Shown: positions 1 to 9,464 of the stretch, piece after piece | How positions within the stretch are numbered: the stretch's first letter is position 1 | How the letters are laid out: each line of letters opens with the position of its first letter | From: Parendozoicomonas sp. Alg238-R29 | Lineage (GTDB): Bacteria > Pseudomonadota > Gammaproteobacteria > Pseudomonadales > Endozoicomonadaceae | Assembly (NCBI RefSeq): GCF_947331445.1 | Contig: NZ_CAMZOG010000026.1 | Span: 1 to 53,438, forward strand | Direction of reading: 5' to 3' | Length of the DNA stretch: 53,438 nt | The notes under the pieces: generated by a model | What the model was told of the DNA's origin: nothing | The model's database searches: none | The model's input: the letters and a program-made list of their open reading frames with translations, nothing else | Position numbers and translations under genes: made by a program

Positions 1-222
1 GCAGCGGCTGATGATGAATATCTTGAACTACTGCTGCAGGGTGTTATTTGAGCAGATGGCCAAATGAGATTGCCCTGACGCCCCGAGAACCTGACTATAT
101 TTACCAACGATTCCGTATCCCATAAACAAGCAAATATACAGAGTCAAAGCCTGCACCCAAAAGGCATCGAGCGACAGGATAAAGTCAGGCTTTCCCTCAA
201 AGACTTTCCGATACAACAACGC
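1..222 (+). pseudogene. 5' part of a SET-domain gene, interrupted by two in-frame TGA codons
   Basis: The frame of the following long gene stays open back to the left edge except for TGA at 49-51 and 76-78. Its translation, at about 85-222, has the hallmarks of the C-terminal half of a SET lysine-methyltransferase fold: an N-L-x-x-F-x-N-D-S stretch (family: N-x-x-R-F-x-N-H-S), a following N-I-Q, and then REIYDGEELLWCY, the GEEL-x-x-Y end of the domain, which runs into the next feature. The first half of the domain would lie left of the window. I read this as a gene losing its N-terminus. A sequencing artefact or TGA readthrough is possible but unsupported. Confidence 0.5.
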
Positions 223-2538
223 ATGGTTGCCAAGCGTGAAATTTACGACGGTGAAGAACTGCTATGGTGCTACAACAACAATTCTGTCAAAAGTTCAAGA
301 TACACCGCATCTCATGTGCAACCTTTCGATATTGATACCGACGCCAGTTCTGCGGAACGAATAACAAAAGCACTGATTAAAGAGTGTGACTCAATTCAAC
401 ACATGGAGATCGTTGAAAACCAGCAGGAATTCCTGTTTCGCAGGGCTAGAAGCATGCAAAACAAAACTATTGTGTTTTGTCCGTTTAATGATGAAGAACA
501 ACCATTTTGTTGTCTCCTCGATGGACACTGTGGAGACGGCAGAATATTAACAGCAGCTAAAAGCAACATTCATGCACTGAGTGCTTATTTCAAGTGGAGA
601 CTGCAAGACGAAACAGAAAACCTGGATAGCCAGTGTCATAAAATACTTAATCGCCTGAAAGAAGCAGGTATAAATCGTATAGATGGGAATGATGTTTCAA
701 TTCCGTCTATTATTGATTTCTCCATTAAAATTGGAATTTTCAACCCTGAAAAAAAACAGGGATACTTCCCCCTCCATTGGCTTTCCATGAAAATGAAACT
801 TGAACAGGAAAATTCCGTATGGCTCTCTCTTTTAACACATAAAATTCGATTATCTTTAAGTCGAGTAGATTTCAATCTTGATCAATTAATAAGTAACTTA
901 AAGAAAACGGGCATACCAAATCCATTAAAAGGTGATAAAAATGAATGGGATATCTATGATTTAATCAGTTTAACCGGATACTGTGGAAACTTTATTAGAA
1001 CAAAAAAATCATCTAAAGAAGCAATGGATTCATATATAAAGAATCCATGCATCACAACAATACGACAAGTCCACATTATGGCAAAGTTTCGCTCAGCGGA
1101 TGCAATAAAAGCTATTGTTGAGCGAAGAATACTGCACGGTTCTAGAAACAGGTTTTCGGTCATCGTAAAAACTTTTACCAATAGCGGGATTACCATACCT
1201 GTGGACGGGCAGTTTGTTGAAGCCACAGCAGATAATTTATCTGCCTTTATAAGACACTATTTCAAAGAGGAAGAAGCGTTGAAAATGCTGCCTTTCGAAA
1301 AACTATCTGAGGATGAGATTTCAACCACCATACTAGAAAATAACAATGAACGTATGGGATACATAATGGCGGCACGAAGAGATATTAAAGAGACAGAAGA
1401 CCCAAAGGAAAAAAGTAGAAAGCTCAAAGGTTTTTTAAAAAAATTAGTGGAAAGCAAGATTGATAAAAAATCAGTTCCAGAGATGCTAAGAGCAGCTCTT
1501 AGAGGATTTGAAGATATTGAAGGCGTTAATGAGCCGTATACGTTTGACACCGTGACCAACCTTTTCAAAGAAGACGAAGATATAAGCTGGTTAAAAACCA
1601 TTTTTTCAGTTCGCTTGGCTGATAACAATGAATTAATAGAATTACTGAGTTCCAATCACAAACCAGGAGGACATCTTACAAGAGAGGCCATAAAGCGACT
1701 AAAAGAAAACAGGGAATTATTACCGAGAATTATTATTACTTTGAAAGAAAAATCTTGCGATCCTAAATTTTTTCACATGTTGGCAAGGCGCCTTAATCGA
1801 CATGAAATCTTTAACGAAGATGGTAATCTCTGGACTACTGAGGAACTAAAATTAACATACAATACCCACGTTTCATCCCCAGAAAGCAAGGTACTTACGT
1901 ATACAGAATTAAGTGATGATGACTGGATAGAAGCGCATTCTAAAAAAGGCAACAAATTACCGAAAGAATTCGGAAAATTCTTTCTAGATAACATTAGAAA
2001 CGAACAAGATCCTGATAAAAAACTAGATTACATTCGAAGATATTTCCGCATAAGCCACCGCTTTTCTGATAAAGAAAAAGCATACTCTTTACTGAGTAAA
2101 CTAAGAAAAATAGATATCCCAGAATTTACACAGCCCTATACTGGACACACTTTGAAAGATCTCTATAAAGACTACCCTGACGATGAAGTTTGGTTAAAGA
2201 AGTTCTACCCAATTATTTACAGCAGTGATGATGAACTGCTCGACAAAGTAAAAAACGAATGGGGAAGAAAAACACAAGAAATAACAATGGAACTAATGAA
2301 CAGGGCAATCCATAACGAAGAGTTAAGAATGAAATTGATTGTTATTAGCCGTGCCCACACGAAATCCAAAGCTTCTCATTTCTATTCAAATATAAAAGGT
2401 CAATACAATAGATATGGCTTTAGTCCTCCGGAAGGAGAGACAGAGTGGAATACCCAAAACATCGATATTTTTTACCAAAGGGCATTAAAAAAATATGGTC
2501 ACCTCGCGGAAGAGTGCAAGGTCACAGAAGAGGCTTGA
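223..2538 (+). CDS. Remnant of SET-domain protein with ~95-residue repeats (effector-like)
   Basis: This 771-residue reading frame begins inside the tail of a SET domain (GEELLWCY at residues 10-17), so the first ATG is probably not the native start. The rest matches no family I recognise. It contains about seven weakly similar helical units, beginning near residues 140, 222, 313, 403, 518, 622 and 719. Each has a hydrophobic L-x-x-L segment, then G-I or D-I-P, a variable linker often with W or Y-T, and a D-L-Y/I-F-type helix. There is no signal peptide or membrane segment. The sequence is visibly AT-richer than the flanking pst genes, and no operon partner is present. SET proteins in host-associated bacteria often methylate host histones or ribosomal proteins, but with half the domain missing no activity can be assumed. 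Confidence 0.6.
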   Translation: MVAKREIYDGEELLWCYNNNSVKSSRYTASHVQPFDIDTDASSAERITKALIKECDSIQHMEIVENQQEFLFRRARSMQNKTIVFCPFNDEEQPFCCLLDGHCGDGRILTAAKSNIHALSAYFKWRLQDETENLDSQCHKILNRLKEAGINRIDGNDVSIPSIIDFSIKIGIFNPEKKQGYFPLHWLSMKMKLEQENSVWLSLLTHKIRLSLSRVDFNLDQLISNLKKTGIPNPLKGDKNEWDIYDLISLTGYCGNFIRTKKSSKEAMDSYIKNPCITTIRQVHIMAKFRSADAIKAIVERRILHGSRNRFSVIVKTFTNSGITIPVDGQFVEATADNLSAFIRHYFKEEEALKMLPFEKLSEDEISTTILENNNERMGYIMAARRDIKETEDPKEKSRKLKGFLKKLVESKIDKKSVPEMLRAALRGFEDIEGVNEPYTFDTVTNLFKEDEDISWLKTIFSVRLADNNELIELLSSNHKPGGHLTREAIKRLKENRELLPRIIITLKEKSCDPKFFHMLARRLNRHEIFNEDGNLWTTEELKLTYNTHVSSPESKVLTYTELSDDDWIEAHSKKGNKLPKEFGKFFLDNIRNEQDPDKKLDYIRRYFRISHRFSDKEKAYSLLSKLRKIDIPEFTQPYTGHTLKDLYKDYPDDEVWLKKFYPIIYSSDDELLDKVKNEWGRKTQEITMELMNRAIHNEELRMKLIVISRAHTKSKASHFYSNIKGQYNRYGFSPPEGETEWNTQNIDIFYQRALKKYGHLAEECKVTEEA

Positions 2539-2574
2539 CGCAGTCGCTTTAAGTCAGGCTGGCCGAGAACCTGA

Positions 2575-2667
2575 CTGCTCATCGAGTCTATGAACTACAA
2601 AACTGAACACATTCCGACCGACTTATACAATAAGCACACAATCAGGGACTTATGGGAAGAGTGGTAA
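2575..2667 (+). pseudogene. Detached relic of one more repeat unit of the SET-repeat gene
   Basis: In the same frame as the upstream gene, beyond its TGA and a second TGA at 2572-2574, lies a 30-residue stretch ending at TAA 2665-2667. It starts LLIES, contains HIP and ends KHTIRDLWEEW. It lines up with the unit near residue 622 of the upstream protein (LLSK, DIP, GHTLKDLYKDY). This suggests the original protein was longer at its C-terminus. Confidence 0.4.
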
Positions 2668-3170
2668 AAGAAGGGGAAGTTTCATTGTGAAACAGTCATC
2701 CTATGATTCAGCGGGAAGTGACTGCAATCTATTGAGGCTGGATTCAAGCAACAACTGCCATTGACGCTTACCTATATGGCAGGAATCCCCTGCGAGCTTA
2801 CATCAACGCCGTTCACGTTGAGCACTATTGTGCCGGTTGGAGTATAAAGATAATATTCCGGCACGCTGTCGGCCTGTATTTCTTATTGACTCAATGTACA
2901 TTGTGATAACCACAATGCCATTTGAGGTTGTTGCCATCAAAGGTTAGGAAGAAAACTGGCTGCTTTTAATTTCAACCTACAAACTAAAGTACATCGAGTG
3001 TGGGCATTTAAATGTGCCATATTCACTGCCAAGATCGCTATTACAGAAGCCAACCATAGCCATTAACAGAGAAGTACCCTGCGGCATCGATAGCTCCCTT
3101 ATTCAAGGCTGGCAGGAGTTCTCCGGCAATAGCAGATTTAGCGGTATGGCGGCTTTCAGAGCCAGACACA
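2668..3170. other. Gene-free stretch between the SET-repeat relic and phoU
   Basis: About 500 bases without a convincing gene. All six frames are broken often. A 64-codon frame at 3014-3208 has no recognisable domain or ribosome site and runs into the phoU terminator. The stretch may be decayed remains of the upstream repeat gene or of a lost mobile element. No inverted terminal repeats or transposase motifs were seen. Confidence 0.4.
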
Positions 3171-3193
3171 AGAAAGCCGGAACAAGTCCGGCT
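3171..3193 (-). terminator. Rho-independent terminator of the pst operon
   Basis: On the minus strand, just after the phoU stop, there is a perfect 7-bp stem (AGCCGGA/TCCGGCT, 3175-3193) with a 5-base loop, followed by TTCTT. It closes the pstC-pstA-pstB-phoU operon. Confidence 0.7.
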
Positions 3194-3213
3194 CTCCTGA
3201 GATATTGAAGTGA

Positions 3214-3954
3214 TCAGGCTTCGGTAGAAGAACGATCGAATACTTCGGCTTTCATTCGCTTCAAACCAATATGTCGAACATCTGTGCCTTTCACCAGATA
3301 GATCACATATTCAGCAATATTGCGGGCATGATCACCAATCCGTTCGAGGGAGCGCAGCACCCACATAATGTTCAGAACCCGGCTGATAGCACGGGGATCT
3401 TCCATCATGTATGTCACCAGTTCACGCATAGCGGAACGGTATTCACGGTCTACGTTTTTATCTTCCTGAGCAACAGCCAGAGCCATATCTGCATCAAAGC
3501 GGGCAAAAGCATTCAAAGCATCCTGCACCATACGGCGAACATGGGTGCCGATATGCCGCGCTTCCACATAACCACGGGGCGCTTCACCATGCTCAGCAAG
3601 CTCCATGGAGAAACGGGCAATCTTGGCGGCTTCATCACCAATACGCTCAAGATCAGTTGAAGCTTTGGTGCAGGCGATAACCAAACGTAAATCAGAAGCC
3701 GCAGGCTGACGACGAGCCAGAATACGGGCTGCTTCTTCATCGATAGAAACTTCCATAAAGTTTACATCGTCGTCTTTCGCCCGCACGCTGAGAGCCAGAT
3801 CGCTATCAGCTTCAATCAAGGATTCAATAGCATCAGAAACCTGCTTCTCAACAGCCCCACCCATGGCCAGAAGCTGGCTACGCAGCTCTTCCAGCTCCGA
3901 GTTAAACTGTTGGGAGATATGCTGGTTCAGGTCTGAGTTCATATCTACTGGCAT
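3214..3954 (-). CDS. phoU: Phosphate signalling complex accessory protein PhoU
   Basis: A 246-residue, all-helical cytoplasmic protein with two PhoU repeats. Each carries the acidic metal-binding pattern of the family, seen as RIGDEAAKIA in the first half and RIGDHARNIAEY in the second. PhoU links the PstSCAB transporter to the PhoR/PhoB system and represses the Pho regulon when phosphate is plentiful. It is the last gene of the operon, 12 bases after pstB. The start is supported by AAAGGA ahead of the ATG. Length is typical for the family (about 240). Confidence 0.95.
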   Translation of the reverse strand: MPVDMNSDLNQHISQQFNSELEELRSQLLAMGGAVEKQVSDAIESLIEADSDLALSVRAKDDDVNFMEVSIDEEAARILARRQPAASDLRLVIACTKASTDLERIGDEAAKIARFSMELAEHGEAPRGYVEARHIGTHVRRMVQDALNAFARFDADMALAVAQEDKNVDREYRSAMRELVTYMMEDPRAISRVLNIMWVLRSLERIGDHARNIAEYVIYLVKGTDVRHIGLKRMKAEVFDRSSTEA

Positions 3955-3966
3955 TTTCGTTTCCTT

Positions 3967-4899
3967 TTAGCCGTAACGACCAGTGATGTAATCCTCAGTC
4001 TTCTTCTCACGAGGATTAGTGAAAATGGTGTCGGTGTCGCCAAACTCAATCAGCTGCCCCATATACATAAAGGCGGTGTAATCAGACACACGAGCCGCCT
4101 GCTGCATGTTGTGGGTAACAATCACGATGGTGAAGCGATCTTTCAGTTCGTTGATCAGCTCTTCAATCTTCAAAGTTGAGATTGGATCCAAAGCAGAAGC
4201 GGGTTCATCAAGAAGCAGAACTTCAGGCTTTACCGCGATAGTACGGGCAATAACCAGACGTTGCTGCTGACCACCAGAAAGACCAAGTGCACTTTCATGG
4301 AGGCGATCTTTTACTTCTTCCCACAGAGCCGCCCCCTTCAGTGCCCACTCTACGGTTTCGTCCAGAACACGCCTCTTGTTAATACCCTGAATGCGCAGAC
4401 CGTAAGCGACGTTTTCATATATGCTTTTGGGGAATGGATTTGGCTTCTGAAATACCATACCGACGCGACGACGCAGATCAGACACATCCACTTTCTTGTG
4501 ATAGATATCCTGCTCATCATGCATCACCTGACCTTCAATACGACAGGAGTCTACCAAGTCGTTCATCCGGTTCAGGCTGCGCAACAGGGTAGACTTACCA
4601 CAACCAGATGGGCCGATAAACGCAGTCACACGCTTTTTAGGAATTGGCATATTGATGCCAAACAGCGCCTGTTTCTCACCGTAGTAGAGATTCAGGTCTT
4701 TAATATCCAGACAGGTTTCTTCCTGCTCCAGAGAAAGCTTCTGGCGGCCACGGCCAAGATGCTCAAGGCTAATGCCGTGGGTTCGTGAATCTGTTTCGGT
4801 CTCGGTTGTCATATCCGTGCTCTCTGGAATGGCCGTGTCCTTTACAGCGATGTCTTCTTCCTGGGGCGCTTCTTCTCGAGCAACAGCTGCTTCAGTCAT
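3967..4899 (-). CDS. pstB: Phosphate ABC transporter ATP-binding protein PstB
   Basis: This is the ATPase that powers PstCA phosphate import at the inner membrane. Visible motifs are Walker [10 protein letters not shown] (about residues 96-104), the signature LSGGQQQRL, Walker [14 protein letters not shown] and the switch histidine in IVTHNMQQA. At 310 residues it is about 50 longer than many PstB proteins because of an acidic, Thr/Glu-rich N-terminal extension of about 60 residues before the ABC domain. The start has a good ribosome site (AGAGGAAGG), so the extension is probably translated. It lies between pstA and phoU. Confidence 0.95.
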   Translation of the reverse strand: MTEAAVAREEAPQEEDIAVKDTAIPESTDMTTETETDSRTHGISLEHLGRGRQKLSLEQEETCLDIKDLNLYYGEKQALFGINMPIPKKRVTAFIGPSGCGKSTLLRSLNRMNDLVDSCRIEGQVMHDEQDIYHKKVDVSDLRRRVGMVFQKPNPFPKSIYENVAYGLRIQGINKRRVLDETVEWALKGAALWEEVKDRLHESALGLSGGQQQRLVIARTIAVKPEVLLLDEPASALDPISTLKIEELINELKDRFTIVIVTHNMQQAARVSDYTAFMYMGQLIEFGDTDTIFTNPREKKTEDYITGRYG

Positions 4900-4995
4900 T
4901 ATTCGCCTTCCTCTCAGATTCTATTGTTATGGCTGGCAGCTTGCTATGAAAATCAGTCACTACATGCTGCCAGCCGATATAATTTGTTATTCGTT

Positions 4996-6660
4996 TTAAA
5001 CTTCTAGTGCTTTGTACTTTTCGCGGAGGTGGTTACGAATGGCCACTGCCGAAAGGTTCAGTGATGCAATTACAATCACCAGCAGTAAAGCGGTGGCATA
5101 AACAAGAGGCCGCGCTGCTTCAACGTTCGGGCTTTGGAAACCAACGTCGTAAATATGGAAACCCAGGTGCATAAACTTCTGGTCCAGATGCAGGAACGGG
5201 TAGTTACCATCCAAAGGCAGGCTTGGAGCCAGCTTCACCACACCCACAAGCATCAACGGAGCAACTTCACCAGCAGCACGGGCAACAGCCAGAATCAAGC
5301 CGGTCATCATTGCCGGGCTGGCCATAGGAAGTACTACACGCCACAGGGTTTCTGCCTTGGTAGCACCAAGAGCGAGGCTGCCTTCACGAACAGAACTTGG
5401 GATGCGGGATAACCCTTCCTCTGTTGCCACAATAACAACCGGCAAGGTAAGCAGAGCCAGTGTTATAGAGGCCCACATCAAACCGGGAGTACCAAAGGTT
5501 GGGGCTGGCAAAGCTTCTGGGAAGAACAAGGCATCCATTTGCCCACCCAGGAAGTAAACGAAGAACCCCAGACCGAACACGCCATAAACAATGGAAGGTA
5601 CACCAGCGAGGTTGTTCACAGCGATGCGAATCACTCGGGTAACAAAACCCTGCTTGGCATATTCACGCAGATATACAGCCGCAATAACACCAAAAGGAGT
5701 CACGATTACAGACATAATAATAACCATCATGACTGTACCAAAAATGGCTGGGAATATGCCGCCTTCAGTATTCGCCTCACGGGGATCATCAGCGATAAAT
5801 TCCCAAACCTTGCTTCCGTAAAACGCAATCTTGCCACCCAACCCCATAGCATTTGGCTGGTAAGCTCTTACGATTTTGGAAACATTAATATCAACGGTTT
5901 GCCCACCAAGGGTTTCAACCAGAACATTGTCGCGAGTAAACGACACATACAGATCACCAAGATGCTTCTCCAGCACCTTGTATTCAGCATCCAGTTCAGC
6001 ACGCTGACTGGCAATATTGGCAAGTACAACAGGTGTCGCTTCGTTCCGCAGTTCCAAACCACGCTCTTGCAGACGCAGACGCTCCAGCTTGCTGTTTATC
6101 GCACCAATATCTTTCTTCTCAATACGATGAATTTCATTGTAGATATTCAGCGCACGATCCATGCTGGCGTTCAGTGCTGCCCAGGCTTCGGAACCAGAAG
6201 CAACGACAGAATCACCTTCACGGACTTCTTTCAGGAATCCGTAGAAGTTACCCCATTCACGACGCTCGAGAGCAATGGCATCTTCCGGATACTGAATATT
6301 CTCCAGCCAGGGCTGAACAACCCAGGCAAAGTCACTGCCTGTCACATCACGGTTACCGACTTTCACCAGCTGTCGTGTGACCAGTTCCTGGTTATCCAAT
6401 CCGGTAAAGCCTGCATCTATCAAGCGCTGAACAGGAATCTCTTCATCGTCTGCCAGCTGCCCCATAACGACTCGGCTATTCTGGCCAGGCACCATGTAAT
6501 CGGCAGTCATGATGGAAGAGGGCCAGAAGTGCCCTAAGCCACGCACTGCAATCAGTGCCAGCAAACCAATGACCATAACGAGGCTGATAGATACAGCGCC
6601 AGCGTTCATCCAAACCCACGGTGAACCGCTTTTAAACCAGCTTTTGACAGTTATTTTCAT
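4996..6660 (-). CDS. pstA: Phosphate ABC transporter permease PstA (long form)
   Basis: One of the two inner-membrane permeases of the high-affinity phosphate transporter. It has 554 residues. A transmembrane segment at about 20-42 is followed by a large, mostly hydrophilic region to about 300 with a coiled-coil-like stretch (DUF3333-type N-terminal domain). The conserved permease domain comes after that, with the EAA-type loop (EGSLALGATKAETLWRVVLP). The long form is usual in Pseudomonas and other marine gammaproteobacteria, whereas the E. coli protein is about 296 residues. The gene starts 32 bases after the pstC stop. Confidence 0.93.
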   Translation of the reverse strand: MKITVKSWFKSGSPWVWMNAGAVSISLVMVIGLLALIAVRGLGHFWPSSIMTADYMVPGQNSRVVMGQLADDEEIPVQRLIDAGFTGLDNQELVTRQLVKVGNRDVTGSDFAWVVQPWLENIQYPEDAIALERREWGNFYGFLKEVREGDSVVASGSEAWAALNASMDRALNIYNEIHRIEKKDIGAINSKLERLRLQERGLELRNEATPVVLANIASQRAELDAEYKVLEKHLGDLYVSFTRDNVLVETLGGQTVDINVSKIVRAYQPNAMGLGGKIAFYGSKVWEFIADDPREANTEGGIFPAIFGTVMMVIIMSVIVTPFGVIAAVYLREYAKQGFVTRVIRIAVNNLAGVPSIVYGVFGLGFFVYFLGGQMDALFFPEALPAPTFGTPGLMWASITLALLTLPVVIVATEEGLSRIPSSVREGSLALGATKAETLWRVVLPMASPAMMTGLILAVARAAGEVAPLMLVGVVKLAPSLPLDGNYPFLHLDQKFMHLGFHIYDVGFQSPNVEAARPLVYATALLLVIVIASLNLSAVAIRNHLREKYKALEV

Positions 6661-6692
6661 ATCTTTTTACCGTCGTTCATTCTTACCGCAGA

Positions 6693-8957
6693 TTAAAGGG
6701 AGCTGTACTTTTGACGCAGCCGGTGACGAACCAGCTCAGCCATCGTGTTCACAACAAAGGTGAAGACAAACAGCACCAGCGCGGCCAGGAACAGGATGCG
6801 ATAGTGAGAACTTCCCACTTCTGATTCCGGCATTTCTACAGCGATGTTCGCTGCCAGAGTTCGCATTCCTTCAAAAATGTTGGCATCCATAATTGGAGTA
6901 TTACCGGTTGCCATCAGTACAATCATGGTTTCCCCTACAGCCCGCCCCATGCCGATCATTAGCGCAGAAAAAATACCTGGGCTAGCCGTCAGCAAAACAA
7001 CCTTGGTCAGGGTTTGCCAGGGAGTTGCTCCCAAAGCCAAAGAGCCGTAGCTCAAATGCTTGGGTACGCTGAAAATTGCATCCTCAGCAATAGAGAAAAT
7101 TGTTGGGATAACGGCAAAACCCATTGCCAGACCAACCACCAGAGCATTTCTCTGGTCGTAGCTAATGCCCAGATCAGCGGTGATCCATGAACGCATGTCA
7201 CCACCGAAGAAAACACCTTCCAGAGCTCCGCTCATTGCCAGACAAAGCCAGCCAACTCCCAGAACAACCGGAATCAACAGGCCAGCCTGCCAGCCATCAG
7301 GTACACGACCGCGGATTTCCAGTGGCAGGCGATCCCAGAAGAATGCAAATAGCAGCACACCAACAGGCATTAATAGCAACAGGCTAAATATGGCCGGTAG
7401 ATTGTTTTCCACAAAAGGTGCCAGCCACAAACCGGCAAGGAAGCCGAGGATTACTGTTGGCAGAGCTTCCATCAATTCGATAACTGGCTTCACTTTGCGG
7501 CGCATGGCAGGAGCCATGAAGTAAGCGGTGTAGATCGCACCACAAATTGCCAGAGGTGCCGCCAGCAACATGGCGTAAAAGGCTGCTTTCAGTGTACCGA
7601 AGGCTAGAGGCATCAAACTCATCTTCGGTTCAAAGTCATTGTTTGATGCAGACGACTGCCAGATGTACTCAGGCTCATCGTAGGATTCGTACCAGACTTC
7701 TTCCCACAAAGCGCTCCAGGATACTTCCGGGTGCTCATTTTCCATGGAGAAAAAAGTCATTCCGGAAGATGTTCCCAGCAGCAGCGCATCAGCACGGGGA
7801 GCGATGCCAATTGAAGTTACGGCATCTTCAGCTATATCTACAGTCAACAACTTGCGGCTGGCCGTGGTGTTGTAGAGACCAAGAACGCCGTCACTATCAA
7901 GGGCAAGAAAACCTTTACGGCGATGCTCCGGAACAATTTGAACAATGGCTGCGTTACTTTGCTCAAAGCTGCGAATCCGGGTCAGTTTCTTCTTACCAGT
8001 TTCGTTGCGGGCCAAAAACCATTGGGTGATGTGTCCCTGGCTGTCACCAACTAAAAGAGAAATACCACCTAACAGGAACTTGAGATCGGTGACGGTGGCA
8101 ACACCCTCGGTCAACTCAACAACCTGTTCAATAGAAGGTAACCCGGAGCGGATATCAATTTGTGTCAGCGTATCTTTGCCAGATAGTACATAAAGCCAGT
8201 GCAGATCCGGTTCCAGTAGCAGAGTCCGAGCACTTTCACTAACGAAGGGAAGAGTTACGTTTTCACGCTCAAGGGTGACTTCCTCTGTCAGGAAATCCTC
8301 TTCCTTGGTGAAACGCACCATATAAAGCTCTGTTCCGCGGGAGCCTGCCAGAACCAGTTGTTCTTCAGAATCTCGTACGGCCACCTGCTCAAGAGGTTTC
8401 CCTTCCACCAGAACAATAGCTTCCGCCCCATAAGGATAAACAAGGGATGGAGTAATCAAACGCTTGTCATTTGGCCATGTGGTTTTGTATTCATGTTTGA
8501 AAATAATTGCTGAACCATCTGACAAACCTGCCACCAACAGGCTTTCACCGGGAGCAGCTTCCGAAACGGAAACAACCTTTGCACCAGCCGGAACGGGCAG
8601 TTGGCTTTTCAGTCTCTCCGAACCATTAATGGCATCGAAGAATAAAGCCTGCCCATTACTGTCGATTTGAAGTCCAATCTCAGCCTGCTCTTCAGTTGTC
8701 AGATACAGGCTTTGTGCAGACGTTGTCGGAAGTACATAGCTATGCTCAGCCTTAACGTCTGCTGAGTGAAAGAGTGGCATCACTTCATAAAGCAGATAGA
8801 TGAATATCAGGAGAATGGCCGCAATAACGCCAAGCCCGCCCGTGGCGATGCCATATCGGGCGGTACGATCTTTCAATTTGCGCATATTGCGATAACGCAG
8901 AATAGCCGGCGTGTCGAAGCTGACATCTGGTGCCGATTGCATACTTTGTTCGCTCAT
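6693..8957 (-). CDS. pstC: Phosphate ABC transporter permease PstC (long form)
   Basis: The partner permease of PstA. It has an N-terminal membrane anchor, a long periplasmic domain of about 400 residues with beta-propeller-like texture, and a C-terminal permease domain with the EAA loop (YGSLALGATPWQTLTKVVLL). The open frame reaches an ATG at 9020, but a Pho box overlaps that codon (9014-9031) and transcription would start downstream of it. I therefore prefer the ATG at 8957 (MSEQSMQ), giving 754 residues. The ribosome site there is weak. First gene of the operon. Confidence 0.9.
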   Translation of the reverse strand: MSEQSMQSAPDVSFDTPAILRYRNMRKLKDRTARYGIATGGLGVIAAILLIFIYLLYEVMPLFHSADVKAEHSYVLPTTSAQSLYLTTEEQAEIGLQIDSNGQALFFDAINGSERLKSQLPVPAGAKVVSVSEAAPGESLLVAGLSDGSAIIFKHEYKTTWPNDKRLITPSLVYPYGAEAIVLVEGKPLEQVAVRDSEEQLVLAGSRGTELYMVRFTKEEDFLTEEVTLERENVTLPFVSESARTLLLEPDLHWLYVLSGKDTLTQIDIRSGLPSIEQVVELTEGVATVTDLKFLLGGISLLVGDSQGHITQWFLARNETGKKKLTRIRSFEQSNAAIVQIVPEHRRKGFLALDSDGVLGLYNTTASRKLLTVDIAEDAVTSIGIAPRADALLLGTSSGMTFFSMENEHPEVSWSALWEEVWYESYDEPEYIWQSSASNNDFEPKMSLMPLAFGTLKAAFYAMLLAAPLAICGAIYTAYFMAPAMRRKVKPVIELMEALPTVILGFLAGLWLAPFVENNLPAIFSLLLLMPVGVLLFAFFWDRLPLEIRGRVPDGWQAGLLIPVVLGVGWLCLAMSGALEGVFFGGDMRSWITADLGISYDQRNALVVGLAMGFAVIPTIFSIAEDAIFSVPKHLSYGSLALGATPWQTLTKVVLLTASPGIFSALMIGMGRAVGETMIVLMATGNTPIMDANIFEGMRTLAANIAVEMPESEVGSSHYRILFLAALVLFVFTFVVNTMAELVRHRLRQKYSSL

Positions 8958-9013
8958 AGATTCTTGTTTTTGCCGGTTGAATCCTTTGTATGGGCGAACA
9001 TTAACTGCCTTAT

Positions 9014-9031
9014 ATGACATTTATATTACAG
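9014..9031 (-). promoter_or_regulatory. Pho box (PhoB site) of the pstCAB-phoU operon
   Basis: On the minus strand the sequence reads CTGTAAT-ATAA-ATGTCAT: two direct 7-bp repeats 11 bases apart, matching the PhoB consensus (CTGTCAT, AT-rich 4-base spacer) at 12 of 14 repeat positions. A weaker half-site (ATGTGAC) lies another 11 bases upstream. A possible -10 (TAATGT) follows at a suitable distance. Confidence 0.7.
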
Positions 9032-9158
9032 AGCTGTCACATTTCAGAGTGATTCCTGTTGCTGAAATGCTTCAGAGCAAAAACCGAACAAGACAGTTGC
9101 CATATGATGCCTTCAAATTCAGGGGGTTACCCCTTAACCGTTCTATGAGTTTTCCGTT

Positions 9159-9404
9159 TTGAACAGTCGTCAAAAGAATATTTTGAATCGCGTTGATCAC
9201 CCTGGCTCCGCGAATATTAATAATCTTGCTGAACAGTTTGATGTTTCTATTGGAACTGCCCGTCGGGATTTGCGCCTGCCGGAAAAACAGCCATTGCTCA
9301 CAATAGCTCTGAAGTATATCAATCGAGGAGACGTAATAATGATGGATGCCAGTCCTGTAATGGATTCCATGAAGAGAACAGAGTGTGGGATAGCAATGAC
9401 ATGA
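9159..9404 (+). pseudogene. DeoR-family transcriptional regulator relic
   Basis: Starting from a TTG, the frame encodes a typical DeoR helix-turn-helix (NNLAEQFDVSIGTARRDL). It is followed almost at once by a segment like the start of the sugar-phosphate sensor domain (YINRGDVIMMDASPVMDSM, compare I-x-x-G-D-x-I-x-x-D-x-S/G-T-T). About 30 residues normally lie between these elements and roughly 160 should follow. The 81-codon frame is therefore an internally deleted and truncated remnant, probably without function. Confidence 0.6.
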
Positions 9405-9464
9405 ATACGGCAAGACAGGATTCGCACGAATCTGCCATGCCGATAATATTGATCATATTGTCAG

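Noticed and set aside
49-78. Selenocysteine at the in-frame TGA codons
   Set aside because: No SECIS-like hairpin follows the codons and SET proteins are not selenoproteins; gene decay is simpler.
3014-3208. 64-codon plus-strand frame upstream of phoU's end
   Set aside because: It lacks a ribosome site and any domain, and its 3' part is the pst terminator hairpin.
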